From: Nigrospora sphaerica
Lineage: Eukaryota > Ascomycota > Sordariomycetes > Amphisphaeriales > Apiosporaceae
Reading direction: 5' to 3'
Length of the DNA stretch: 64,000 nt
NCBI GenBank assembly: GCA_018287875.1
Contig: JAGVVL010000002.1
Location: 3,658,001-3,722,000 of the forward strand
Shown one piece after another: positions 11,701 through 24,422 of this stretch (within the stretch, counting starts at the first letter, position 1; the number at the start of each line of letters is the position of its first letter). A program made the position numbers and the translations under genes. The notes under the pieces are model-generated. The model saw only the letters and a list, made by a program, of their open reading frames with translations, was not told the DNA's origin and did not search any database.

Positions 11701-13950
11701 TATGCCGGAACAGAATTTTCCTGCATTTCCTTAGCGAGACACCATTACGACAGGGTCGCTTTGGTTTCAGGCTACATACGCGCGGAAAACTTCCCCGGTG
11801 CCACGACTTTGTACCGACCCTTGTCGGCCTTTATTTATTTTTTTGCCCCCTTCCTTGATGGCGTGCCCGGCGTATCAAGGTGTGCGTGCGCGCGTGCATG
11901 CGTGCGTGCGTCCATGTTTATTGTTCTGGCGTCGTCGTGGACGCCGTCTGCCTCCACGATGCACTTCGATGGGGCAACCGAGACGAGACGAGGTACTACC
12001 ACGGTACTTGCGGCCGTCTCACGAGGTGAATGGCGGCGAGCTCACTTCACCGACTCCAGCGCGTTTCGCGCGAGCGCATACTTCTGGGGCAGCCGGAGGA
12101 TCAGAGCCACGGTGTCTCCTGCGGTGAGGGACATCATAGGCTGTCGGCAGCCCGTCGGGTAGGTATGCAGCTGCGCGCGCAGAAACGGACCCAGGAAGCA
12201 TGCATCTGGCGGTGGGGGCGCTGCATATGCGTGCCGGCGGTTAAGGACTACGGGCGTACCATGGATCGCTGGGGGAAACATCGAGTGGAGTTTTGGAAGC
12301 CTTCTGGAAATGTTCCGTCTGTCAATGGAGGGCTGCATCGTTTCCGAAGCCCGCCTGCAGGGCCTAGCCTGTCCGTCTGGGATGGCATGCCATGGATGCG
12401 CACAGCCAACCCCCTTCGCCTCCCAGGGCACTGGCAGCTATAGGCCTGGGCGCACGTCGACACACACCGTACTGACCTTCTAGAAGTTCCGCCCTGCGAG
12501 CATCCCTCCCTCGACGAGGTGGATACGCCCCCTCGTGAAGTGCTCCTTGGCCCCCCGGGCGGCCGGGCGGCCGGGCAGCGCTGGGGGGGGGGGGGGGGGC
12601 CTCTTGGCTAGTGAGCCCGTGGTTGCTTAGCCATCGTCAGCCCAAGAAGAGGATTCGGGCGATAGGGGTCCTGCATGGCCAGAGCAAACCCACATGGGTG
12701 AAGTGCCGAAGGCCTCATCCTCGTTGACGTCGTGTCATGGAGCAACTGCCGCTGTCTCCAGCTCGCCCGCCTTTTGCTTTTTAATTCCGATACCCTGTCA
12801 TCATCTGCCTGCTTAGTCGTGTCCGTCTCGTAGTATGGGACGGCGGTCCATAAGAAACCATCATCACAGGGGTCGGTTTGGCCTGGCCAGGCCGGCAGAA
12901 AAGCCTGGCCGGGGTGCTGTCACCAGAGACGACGTCGCCTCCCTGCCGCACGAGCTTCCTATACCCACCCGGCCACGCCGGACCTGGGTGACAGACCGCC
13001 GCCGGGCCTGAGTCCGCGCGACCACCCGGCTGCGCTCCCGGCCAGTCGGTAAATGAGATACCAGATGTATCGTGCCGGGGGCCTCTGGTACAGGTGGGGC
13101 AGGGAAAGAGCACTATCAGTGAATAGCCTCGCGGAAGGCCGGATGACGCCGTCATTGTACGGCTTGTGCCTGGGTGCCGGCAATATACTCCACCGGGTGG
13201 ACCGCAGGCATTCTGTTCTGGAAGGCGAGGAAGGGCTGGAAACAATTTAGTCCCAGGGGAAAGGATGGGCCTCCGACGTTGGATTCCGGATGGGCGACGG
13301 GGTCGTCGCGTGCTCTGACGATGCGAGATGGGTCGTCCCAGACTTGGGTCACGGCAGTCGCTTCACCCCAAGCGGATACGGAGTGGCAGGCCGGCAGGGT
13401 CTTCCCATAGGGAGCTGGACGGGACCACCCATGACCTTTTAGCAGTTCCGCCGACGTCAACGCGGCCCGGCGGACGCCGGCCCAACTTACGTAGGTAGTT
13501 GTGAGCCTCGCACGAAGGCCAGGCAGACTATAACGGGTGCATTATAGAGCCACCGCGATGGTGGTGGTCTTGGGAAGCACACTACTACCGCCGACACTTG
13601 TGCGCCTGCTGTCTGAGGCGAAGGGCCCTGACTGAGACAACCCCAGAGCCCGATCCCGAATCAGATGTGCCGTTGTCTCATCACATGACGATGGGGTGAT
13701 GCGTTCATCTTGTCGACCGTGCCGCTACGGGAAAGCTCCGTTCAGCCGTAAATGTGTGTCTCGTTCCCGAGATGATGACTGATGGCGCCGCATTCAAGGG
13801 TGGAGGGGGGAGGGGCAGCGGCGTTGAATTTGTGGTGATCTCCACGTCTCGCTCGTGTCTCCCTCGTTCTGCTCCGTAGCCCTGCCGCTGGTCCTTGCCG
13901 CTAGGCTGTGGCGATCCTGCTGTCATTATCACCCGGCTCTCCATTTGCCT
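8735..13950. other. Gene desert, part 1
   Basis: No supported gene. ARPC5 promoter sequence lies at the left end. A CGT/GTC trinucleotide-rich run is at about 8875-8935, TAGG/TACC words at 8972-8990 and 9305-9330, and a G17 tract at 12583-12599. Overlapping ORFs of up to 250 codons occur on both strands around 9220-9970. They have low-complexity Gly/Arg/Pro/Ser composition, no motifs, and a length expected by chance at this GC content. Confidence 0.6.
12583..12599. repeat. G17 homopolymer
   Basis: Seventeen consecutive G residues directly after GC-rich CCGGGCGG repeats. Such tracts can form quadruplexes and often have uncertain length in assemblies. Confidence 0.85.
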
Positions 13951-16756
13951 CGAGCCGCGGACGAGAGACTAGGCCCCGGGGCGGGCAGTAGAGCCAAACC
14001 AAGCCGTTGGCCGGTTCAATTTCGTTTTCGTCCCATCGGCCCAGCTACCATCAACGACATCGATATACGGCCGGAGCCTACCGCGATCGAGAGCATGGAC
14101 TGGCCAGAGACGACGCATTGCTAGCATCAATGTGATGCAGCAGTCCAAGAGTCCAAATTGTGATTTCCAGCGAGGGCGGTATCGATCCCCTGTTTCATGC
14201 CTATTTTTGACTAGTAGGTCGACGTTAGTATGGTCCGGGTTCCCAGTATCCCCAGCATTGGCTAATGCAGGAACCGAGAGAGACAGACAGGCGGGCAGTC
14301 CCTCAAGTACCCGGTACGTCGCCCTTTTCCCAGGCGTCCCCTGGTCGGTTTGACGTAACCCAGCAGGGGCAGGGCCGCTCAGGCAAGGATCCGTGCTGTA
14401 GCGACCCAGCTCGCGACACGTGCGATGGCGCCCATTATTGATGCGACGGGCCCAAACGCGGATCCATGAAGCCGCCCAATGGCCGGCGTCGACGGGCACT
14501 GGAAGGGGGTCATCGCGCGCTGGGGCCCTGCGTCCTCTGCTTTGGTCTGCGTCTGCATCTGCGTCTGCGTCTACGTTGCGGTCGGACAGGCAAAGAGGGG
14601 GGTGGGGAGCGCAGAAGCGAGAAGAGACGGTCAACGGATTCCTCCACACACAGTGTTTGCTGGCAGCGGGCGCATCCTGCTGCTGACGTGCTGTCACGGG
14701 GGCCCCATCCATCTTTGCCGGGGCCTGACCGACACCGACCTGGGGGCCTGACGGACGGCCGGTGGGTGGTCGAACGGTGAGAGGCAGTGGTTGTCGCCGC
14801 CCGGAAACATGTTAGACTGGCTCCGGGGAATGTTGGGAAATTACCAGAAATGCTCGAGGTCATTAGAGAAAGAGGGAGAGAGCGCCTTTCCTGGGATGGC
14901 GGTCGACTGCCCAGATCCTGGTCGCCCGGCTTGTCGCATGTCGGTGGAGCAGAAAACTGCTACCCACATCGCTGGGCGGTACGTCCAGAGGTGGTCGATC
15001 CAGCTTATACCGAAGGAGCAATTTTCTAGAACATGCACCCATCCTTGGATGGGGGGGGGGGACCCATCCGTCCAGCCATCATTGATCCCGGATCACTTCC
15101 ATATGGCTTCCATTCCAAGCTTGGATCTTATGGGCCATCGACCCATGCTTCCCTACAACGTACCTTGTTTAGGCAGGGAGATGGAAGCCGGAGGAAGGAA
15201 GGGGGTGGGCTCTCGTGTACGTCCGTTTGCGCCCGGGACCAGGGAGCAGGGGCGGCTTAGTAGTACTACAATACACACAGAGAAGAAGGAAAGGCCCGTG
15301 TCGAGGCCGCCCGGCAACCGCGAGAGAGAGCATGGCAGCGTTTCGGTGAGCCGGTGAACGGATGTGATACCTCGTGGCCACGTACCTCTTCACCTTCTAT
15401 GCCTGGTCCGTGGTTGGCCTTTTTGGCATCCGTCCGCCGTCTGCGGGTTATGCAGGCGCCCGCCGAGCAGGACTCCTCCTTCTCCTCCTCCTCCTATCCA
15501 CCCTCGCCCGAGCCGGCCAACCCGCTTCATGGCTGGTCGTTCTGAGTTATCGTTGGCCCTGGTTGCTGGTTGCCTGGCCGATCCCCGGTCGGCTGGCCTG
15601 ATTAACGTTGCACAAGCGTCGGCGTGTCTGTTCGCCGGGGAGGCGCCGGATGAACTAATGCCAGGACCAGCCGTCGTTTTCGTTGCGCGTTTGCGCACCC
15701 AACGAGGCGAGGCCCTGTCGATGCCGCCGGCGCCCCCCCGCCCAGCCCGTAGAACCGACGACCCGTACCTGCAGGGAGTCTCAGCTGGCGATTGCCAGGC
15801 GACGTAGTTACGTACACGGCTTCAATACGCCCGTATCTCACCTTCTTGGGTGCCCGACGGCTCGGAACGCTTGGAATTATTGGGACGTGTCTCGGGAAAC
15901 GCGCGGATTATGGCCCTTTCGTGGATGCGAATCGGAGAGGCTCACACGCCATACACGAGCCTTCTGCTAGTCACTGGGCCCGCATACGGAATTTGTGCAT
16001 CATCGTTCGCGCGCTGGACTGGGGACGGGACGAATCTGCATCCGCGCCCGTCATCTACTTACTTCCATTACCTACTTAACCTGGACGACCGGCGAACCGG
16101 ATCGGACCGTCCATCGTACCCAAGGGAAAAGCCCCATCATACGAGTCCGCCTGTAGTACTGGCGCGGTGGTGGTATGACCTTAGGAACGTACCTGCTTCG
16201 CGCCACTGCTGGGTAGGGTGAGGTACTTTGCGAATGCTACCGTGGAGATTGGGTGCCGTGGCAGCAAGCGTCCAAGACCGGTCGACTTGCTGTTTTGCGT
16301 CGCATCGTTAGCGTTACCACGCCATGACGGCGCGATATGACAAGCAACGCCAGCAACGGCTCGTTCATGTTTGTTCTGGACGATCTGAGGTAGCCATCCT
16401 TTGCTCAGGCTCGCCTCCCCACCCCGTCCCCAAAATCTCGCTAGAGAAATGGCTGTTTCGGGCTGGGCGTCGCAGTCCAGCAGGGCGAGCGCGTTCGCCC
16501 AGCTTACGGCTGATCTCGCCGTGCCGGTCTGGGGTCGCACTAGGGCTTTCCTCTTTCGGCAGGCAAGCCCCGAGACGGGATGCAGCGCCCAATCCCAAGG
16601 TGCCACCCTTCCCCTCCCCAGCGACACTGCAACGCGACGGTGACAATCAGTTTCAATCGGCTGAAACACCTGCTCACACACCCGTGCTTTTTGGCTGTTC
16701 CCCCGGGCATGGTTGAGTCATATGCGCCCCCGGAGATCGATCCGCCGGACCAGTTC

Positions 16757-16775
16757 GGGGGGGGGGGGGGGGGGG
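16757..16775. repeat. G19 homopolymer
   Basis: Nineteen consecutive G residues, the longest G tract in the window. Its exact length is uncertain in most sequencing chemistries. Confidence 0.85.
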
Positions 16776-19700
16776 TTGGATGCGCACAACTGCCGGCACT
16801 GACACTGCCGCCAGCTGAGGAACGGGGGATTCGAAAGCTGCGCTTAGTCAAGGTAAAGTATACCTAGGTAAAGTCCATACCTTTCGCTTCGAACGGCACA
16901 GTCTTGGCCGAGTCGTGGGGGTCCTTGACGACATACTGCAGCTATTCTTTTTCTGACCACTTTCAGCCAGGTTGCCCTCCTCTGGACGGACAACCTCGCC
17001 GAAAGCGGCCATGGATCCGGATGAATGCGCTCACGAAACGGACGGAAAGTACATGGGGTGCCCACGTCAATTCATGTGTGTGTGTGTAAGAAGACGTCAG
17101 TCAGCACAACCCTCGGTACGATGATCACCACTTCGACGGGCGGGTAGATCGTACCTCCTCTCCCACTCCGGCCTGCTCCCACCGATGGAGGTCGACAGGC
17201 CGACCATGCCGACGCACGGCTCGTCTTGCATTTCGACGTTCCAAGCATTCCGCAACCTTCTCCTGCTGGGCTGACGGCAGACAAAGTACCGCTGCTGTCA
17301 AGTCCATCGTGGGCGCAGATCGTAGCCGCATCCCTACCGCATGCAGCTGAAGGCTTAGTAGGCTCCCCTTCCCACACTCATTTCCCCGTTCCGTCGCACA
17401 AATCCCACGCAGTGCTCCTTCGGCACCACCCGTCGTCATGAGCCATGGCGAATGGATCTTATTATTAGAACACGCATGCGTGAGAACGGGGCATGGAGAG
17501 AGAACGAGAAAGAGAGGAGCGCAACCAGCAGACTCGAACTGGGAGACGGCGGCCAGGCGGCGGGCTCCATGGCTGTAGATTTCGCGGTTGTCAGGGTCAC
17601 AAACATACGGGCCACTAGATAGTCCAACCTATCCGCATAGGGGCGTGGAAAGAAAGGCGTCTCTCTATCCAGGGGCTCTGTTCTATAGATGCCGGCGGCC
17701 TTCGATGAGCCGTCCCCCGTCCGCACTTAGGCAAAGTAAAAGTAGTTCGTGTCCCTCACGGCAGGTCTGCTACTAGGGACACGCCTGTTCGCCCTTGGAT
17801 GCAAGGGCATCGGGAGCATCGCGCGTCTCGAAGCGGCCTGAATCCTCTCCCGCCCCCCCAAGAGCGAGCCTTGCCCCCTTCTGCGCGGGTGTGCGCGCAT
17901 ACGTTCCGCCCCCCACACTTGAGACGAGCGGCCAACGGCTTTCGTCGCGTCCATTGGCAATAGTTCCGACCCTGCATTGACCTGTTCCCACGTACAGACA
18001 CAGGCCACTGTATGCCAGACCACATGGCAACGAATACTGGGCCTAATAATAGAGCGTTACCGAATGCAGTGCCTCCCTGCACGGCACCAATGGCAATTGG
18101 GCGCTGGCTCCTTCTGGGTAGCCTCGAGTGCAAAGTTCCCGGATAGGCGGGTATGTGCCGGCCGCCCAGCGACGTCGTTTCCTGGCCGTGGCGCAGCCGT
18201 CGATTTTTCCATGCGACCCGGTCCCTGGGTTCCGGGCGCCTGTTCAACCTTGGTTTCAAGGCCCGGTGTGTTGTGTTTCCTCTGACTTGGGCCCGATCGT
18301 ATTTCGGCGAATTCTCGAGGCTGGGCCCTTCTGTCAAGCACCGCTGCCGTGGCCGAGGGGAGGGGGCGCCTCCACGTAACCGAAGTACCTGCCTGGCGAC
18401 GAAACAGATCGGAATGCGACGTCGGAAGGATACCGGGCGATGGGACGCCCACGCGCCCCGACCCATCGGCCTTCGTTCTGGGCGTTGTGGCCTGCTGATG
18501 GCGATGGGTACGCCTGCCGGTACGTGAGGTAGGGTAGGCACTTCCGTTTCTTCTGGGTTCCATTTGCCCGCCCGCCGTCTACCTGAAGCGACCTCACACA
18601 AAAACCCGAGGTCGTACCTACGACGTCGAGGCATTCGGATGACTTCACTCGCTGCTGACGACGGCGCGCGGGACCCCAAAAATAGCCCTCTTCCCACCTC
18701 CCAAATGCGTCGCTGGCTTGCTTACACAGAGGCCCGTCGTCGCTGCACACGGTCTGTATGTAGCACCAGACGCCCCATTCCTGGGCCCGAAAGAGGGCTT
18801 GCCCCTACGTTCGTCCCGTAGCCCAAGGCCCCAAAGAATCTAGCTAGATGCAGCCCATCCCATCCGGCCATGTGCGCAGGTAGGAGTGGTACCTCTCCCC
18901 ACGATGCTTGTCGGTACTGGGACACGCCCAAACACTGGACCTAGGGGCCAGGGGTCACGCGGAAGAGATGGAATGGAGGGTGGAAAGGGTCATCAATCTG
19001 CCTGCCTCTTCCGCCCGGCTTGTCTGCCAGGTTGCCGGAAAGGGCCAGAGCACTACTGCGATGGCGCGCATCACCGACCGGGAAGGGGAAGGCCGTTCTC
19101 CGGTGGCCAGTTCAGCCCAGGCCGGTTCGGGTATGGAAACCTGGCAAACGCGTCCCAAAGTGGCTCGTGTTCACCAAATTTCACATTTTGATTATTCTTC
19201 GCTTTCCGAGCTCCCCTAGTGCGGCGACCCGCTATTGAACTCTCGCTCGAAGGTTTGTGTTCCAGATTATGTTGCATATCACTTTTTTGTTCCTGCCTCT
19301 GGCACCCGGCCGCCCGCGCCCGCTCCCCCCCGTCGATGGGACCCAAGGGACAGGCGGGCAGCCCTGTATTGGGGTCGTATGGATGGCGGGAGGGTTGATA
19401 GGCGCTCCGTAGGCGTCGGGCCGCCAGCCCCCAAGGCCACCCGGCTAAGTCAGCACGGCAGAAAGAAGGAGCTGTGTAATGACTGTCAAGCCATCACGAA
19501 CCAACACCTCCATCGTCGTCGCCACCCAATAACACCATCCGGCGCCGGCCTGCCGGATGCGCAGGTTCGCATCCCAGCAATAAGCAACGACTCAGTCCCT
19601 TTCCTCTCCATGCCCGCCGCCCCTCCCCTCCGTAGCGGCCGGGGGTGGGAAGGGGGAGTTGTGTCGCAAGTAGGGGGAAGGACGCACCTCCATGGGCAAG

Positions 19701-20402
19701 TACCGTGGTACGGATGTACTTCCGCCCGGGAGGCCCCCGAAGCCGCCGGCGCGCCGCCAAGGGGAGCTGCTCGGGAAAGAGGTAGTTGTTAGTTACTAAG
19801 GTTCATAGCTGACGGTAGGTAGGTAATAAGTGCGTGTAGGTATGGTAACAGGTTCCATTTAATCATCCAGGATGCTTGTGCCGTCTAACGGTCCCCAGTC
19901 GTCGTCCAGACCGGGCCCCTTCCTTCTCTGCCCCCCTTTCCCCCCGCTCATAGAAGCCGGGCGATCCATTAGAACAGAGAAGCCTTGTCCTCGAGGTGGA
20001 CGAAGCATCGCATTGTCCCAAAAGACGATAAAAGCAAATTCTCGAAAAATTCGAAAGTGGATGCAGGACTAGCGCAAAGAAAGGAAATATTAGGTGGACG
20101 GGGCGAGCGTACAGCTATAGTACCGACAGCAGAAGGATCTCCCCCTGGACCCCTGCTAGTTGCCCAGGCCAGCCCACCACGCTCCCTTCCCAATGCTCTG
20201 GCATGCGCATCGGCCGGGGTCCCCTGTCGCGCCGGCGGTACCGAGTACACGTAGACAAGTACCCGGCCAAGTAGCGAGGAGGGGGGGGCGGACATGGATC
20301 TGGCAAAGACCCGGATCAGAGCGCGCGTGGTGGCCCACTGGGGGAATGGCCGCCGCTAAGAGGTGTAGGCAGGAGGATCCATCCCATACCATGCCAGGCC
20401 CT

Positions 20403-20465
20403 AGAGTACCCAGAGTACCCAGAGTACCCAGAGTACCCAGAGTACCCAGAGTACCCAGAGTACCC
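20403..20465. repeat. 9-bp minisatellite, seven perfect copies
   Basis: Seven perfect head-to-tail copies of AGAGTACCC. The length is a multiple of three, so it reads as an open Gly-Tyr-Ser repeat on the minus strand and Val-Pro-Arg on the plus strand, but no gene surrounds it. Perfect identity between units suggests recent expansion or ongoing length change. Confidence 0.95.
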
Positions 20466-21000
20466 AGAAGGGGGGCACGTCGTTCGTTGGACGGGCGGAC
20501 AGGACAGAACGGAGAAGGAAGCGTCCATGGGTTCGCAGGACGCAGAAGCCGGGCGAGTAGCCAACAGCAGGCCAAGCCCAGCAGCTGGGCGGTCCATGGG
20601 TGGTCTCAGGGTCGTCTCGCGTTCAGTGCTTTCCGCTAAGCCTGGGTGGCCCCCCCCCGCCGTCTGAGTAAGAGAGGGAGAAGGACAGAGGGTAGGTAGT
20701 TCCAGCCTGTATTGCTCAGTGTCCAAGGTAGGTAGTGTGTGTAGGGTGTGAGAGAGTGTGTGTCCCGGGCCCTGCGTGCGCGCGCGCCGCATTCACTCTT
20801 TCCCACACGCCCCAGGTACCCGGCCTGCTGTACCTTGGCCCCTACTCGTTTCTTTCTCGCGGAACACCTACCCTTCGACCCGCGGCCTTGCTGTCATGGG
20901 TGGCTCCCTGCGAGTAGGAGGAAAAAGTACTTTCTGGGTCAATTACACGCGTTGAAGTCTGAACCGCTGGCAAATGAGCCACCCTCCCCCTTTCCCTGGG

Positions 21001-23500
21001 TGAGGACACCCGGCACCCAGACAAGGCTATAAGACACAAATGAGGCCCCCTTCCCAAGGTTCCAAATTTCAGACTATCATCTAAATCCCCTTGGACCTGT
21101 ACGATAAAAAGAGTCCTGGCCGCCTCGTCCTTGTTTCGCGACCCAATTTCGTTTTGCTGCTTCCATCTCTATATCCTCGCCTCCGCCTCGCCTCGCAGAC
21201 CACCACCTGTGTGCCGTCACGAGAACGAAACAGAGCCAGCTTCCTCCGATCCTTTGTACAGTACAGTACCTGCTGCCAGCGGCCTCTCGTTGCTGTCCTG
21301 TTCTAGCTACCTCCGATCCACTCCACCCGCAAACGGCCTGAATCTCCAGTGCCCGGCTCGGATCGACCCTTAACGGCTCTCGCTCACGACGCCTTGCTTG
21401 TGTTGGTCGTCAAGTCGTCCAAGACAACAATAATCGAAAGACAAGCTCCAAGACCCCTAATAGCCCGCCTTTCCGAAACTTGCGCGACCCTCGCCAACGG
21501 AACCGACTGCTGTCACCACCGCGCATTGCAACTCCCTTTCTTGTCCACCGTCTCGTATTTCTCCACGAGCCTGCGTCGCGCAGGAGATCGCCAGCTCGTG
21601 CTCCACTATCGTCACCCAGCGCTCGCGCACCCACCACCAGGAAACCCACCCCAAGGGATTATATAACCCGGCCGTCGCCTCGAACATTTTCGGTTCTTGA
21701 TACCACCTATTCATCGGTAGCCAACCACATCGTCCGAGGTCCTAGCACCAGTCCTTCAGAAGCGGCCTGCCATTCGACAACGCATACCCTGCATCGCCTG
21801 CATCGCCCCCCTGGAATCTCACCAATCCCACCCCCCACGCTATTCCGTGCCTCGCTAGGCGCACCCTCACAAGTTACATACTTGGACACCTGCATTGGTG
21901 AGTCAGACGCGCCCAACTCCGTAGCCTACGGCCTCTCTATTCTGCTTCTCAATTGTGGGCATGTCGTGATGGGCGCTCGTCAGCCGCCCCCGGGGGGCGG
22001 AGGGATGGTGGAGCAATGCACAAGTGTGGTGATGCGGAGGCTGTTCGCCCATGGGCGCCTCGGGCGTACGACCAAGTGGTCTTGCTTTTAAGAAGACCGG
22101 CGGGGGTGGTTTTTTTGGGGGGGGGAGTTGGTTTCCCGGGTATAGTTGACTGACTCGTCCTTGCTAGCAGCATCGCACTATTTTCCCAGCAACGTCCCTC
22201 GTCACCCTCAGGACCACCACAATGTTTGACCGCGAGACTCCCAGCTACGCCAACATGGGCCGCGGCGCGTACGACACGACTGGATGCCCCAAGCCTCCTC
22301 CTCGCCCCAAGCCTTCATAAGATGGCCTCGTGCACTACGATTCTGCTACCTCGGAAAGGGCACTGGAGAGCCCACGACAAGATGGCGACCCCCGGGTCCA
22401 TAATTCCCCCTACGCCTAATCGCGAGACCCGGGCTAGCCCTTTTGGCGTCGGCTCGCACCGTCGTGGGATTCGCCTCACTCGGGCGACCCGGCCTGCGAG
22501 CAGCCGCTCCGAGGTTCCATTCACGGGTCTACGACCTTCTAATCATCTTGTGTTTCGGCTGTACAACACCTTTTTTCCGCGGCCCGCCTGCCCATTGCGC
22601 TGGGCGGCATCGGCCTCTCGATACCACCTTTAATACACCACTGCCCCGACCCGACCCGACACGATATTTACACATTATACAACCCCGGCCCGCGCCGCTT
22701 GCTTCCTGCGGCAAGAGAAACTACACAGGATACCTTCCCGGTGCACGTGCGCATGCACGGCACCCCGGAAACCTTGTTTGGGTTTGCTATTTTCCACGGC
22801 GTTACTCTATAGACGGAACACGGATCACCTGGGGGACTTTCTACTTATCGGATTGGGCGCAACACACACACACACGCACATCTTGGGGAGCCGGCAAGTG
22901 AAGTGCTCACGACGCCGCGACGGTCTCCTCCCCTTCGGCCAAGGCGCGAAGGACTCGCATCCCTCGATTCCCGCTCCCGCTCGACGATTCTGGTCAACAC
23001 TGGCGCACATTTCCACCTACTCCTTTAATACCCTATCCCGCCGAATCGGCACTGTCTTTTTGGCGCCATTCTCGAAGTTCCGCGCGCATACAGCAACACA
23101 CAAATACCACCGATTTGACACATGATTTGGGCGAAATCGCGACGAGATTCTGGGATCTGGGTTACACAAAACGGGATACGGACGGGAAAAGAAATTGATT
23201 TTTGCTGGGCTGCATATAGACTACCTTTTTTTTATTTCCTTTTGGGCATTTCTTTTCTGTTTTCCCCCCCTCCTCGGACGATATCGACAGCCCCCGGCCC
23301 CTCACGGGAAACCTGGGGTAACCACATGTCCAGGCTGTACCGGTACTACTGGTGGTTGGAGGTTGTACAGAGTATGCGGCTGTGATCGGGGGGTGGATCG
23401 GGCCCTCGCACCCCCCCTGACTCAACGAGCGTGTCCGTTTTTGCGGGTTTGTTAGCCGCGTCGTTGGACGCCGGGCTGGAACCACGTTGATAGATGATAC
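21001..23500 (+). other. Possible transcription unit with spliced leader inside the gene desert
   Basis: The + strand is markedly pyrimidine-rich from about 21100 to 21850, as in fungal promoters and 5' leaders. A consensus donor (TTG|GTGAGT at 21898) pairs with a branch-like TGACTGAC and an acceptor GCTAG ending at 22167, giving a 270-nt intron. Then comes an ATG at 22222 in the context ACCACCACAATG. This resembles the 5' end of a real mRNA, but only a 32-codon ORF follows. No long ORF was found downstream, so the unit may be non-coding, small-protein coding or a decayed gene. All of this is inferred from signals. Confidence 0.35.
22222..22320 (+). CDS. 32-residue small ORF downstream of a leader intron
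   Basis: Begins at the first ATG after the putative leader intron, in a strong fungal initiation context. The product opens MFDRETPSYANMGRGAYDTT and ends in a Pro/Lys-rich tail before TAA at 22318-22320. The same frame stays open for another 32 sense codons after the TAA, ending at TAA 22417-22419. The downstream part also has protein-like composition (DGLVHYDSATSERALES). It could be a real microprotein, an upstream ORF, a gene broken by a stop, or chance. I do not recognise the peptide. Confidence 0.3.
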   Translation: MFDRETPSYANMGRGAYDTTGCPKPPPRPKPS

Positions 23501-24388
23501 CCCCTGGTTTAGACTGTATAGTTAACCTTGAGAGCGCATTACTTGTTACACATCACGTCTGCCGAGCCTGAGCTGAGGAATCGGGTGAGTCGGCCTAGTT
23601 GGCCGACAGCACTCATGTTTCAAGACCGCAAAGTGACAACTGACGAAGGCGTCACAGAAAATGATGAAAAACCAAGCAAGTGGCAGAAAAGGTAGGCTGG
23701 GGATGGTTCGGGCGCGACAGCCTCGTCTGGAGCGTAACGAGCGACGCCAGACGTACGTAAAGGCTCCCCCTGTTTGCTTCTTGCTGGCCGGTACACTCGA
23801 CCAGGATGCCGGGCCGTTTTCTATTGTGACAGGTTCGATTTCTGGGGGTGGCCCGACATCCATCCCAAGACAGGCAACCCACACGAGTTTTGCGCCGGGG
23901 ACGGCTCCCTGGAAGCCGAGGTCCACGAACGACGCAATCTCTTGGCAGCGCTGGAAAATGGGGGGGTGTTTGCGTAGTTGTATGTGTACATGGGAATGCC
24001 AGTTGGTGTCACGGACGGGCCCTTGACGGGCGTTACGGAATCTTAGTTGAGAAACCACGCCCCATCCCTCCTCGATCCCGGGTCACCCGGCCTCGCTTTC
24101 TCCCACCCTTCCCTCCGCGCGCGCGCGGACAGGACGATTTCCCAGTGTTTGGACGTTGTGGTGATGGCGGTGGTATCGCATTTCGCACCTCTCTCTCTCT
24201 CCCTTTCCTCCGCCCAGTCGGGGCGAGGGGTTGAGACAGAAATCAAGACATGCATAGACAAGCAGCCAGCCTCGAACTGAAGGGGTCAGATTGTTTGAGC
24301 CGTGGAGGAAAATCTCAGTGGCCAACCCGCCCGCACCGGCGCTGTCACAATCAGCCACCTTCGGGCCATGAATGTGAGGGAGAGAGGG

Positions 24389-24390
24389 AG

Positions 24391-24422
<32 letters not shown>
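24389..24422. repeat. AC/AG compound microsatellite
   Basis: An AC run followed directly by an AG run, the same compound type as at 7186-7217. Confidence 0.85.

Larger units (their letters stand above)
13951..21000. other. Gene desert, part 2
   Basis: No supported gene. The segment holds a GTCTGC-type hexamer run at 14543-14573, G11 at 15051-15061, G19 at 16757-16775, the 9-bp minisatellite at 20403-20465 and several GTAG words (19815-19830, 20690-20735). The longest ORF (minus strand 17756-18697, about 313 codons) is Arg/Pro/Gly-rich and lacks any domain or splice logic, so I treat it as chance. Confidence 0.6.

Noticed and set aside
17525..17545. B-box-like sequence on the minus strand (CAGTTCGAGTC)
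   Set aside because: No matching A box or stem pairing; it lies in a purine-rich simple-sequence stretch.
17756..18697. 313-codon minus-strand ORF in the gene desert
   Set aside because: Arg/Pro/Gly-rich, no domain, no splice partners, and overlapping open frames on other strands. This length is expected by chance in 21 kb of roughly 60 percent GC DNA.
23825..23845. B-box-like GGTTCGATTTC suggesting a tRNA gene
   Set aside because: No A box at the right distance and no cloverleaf or acceptor stem can be drawn around it.
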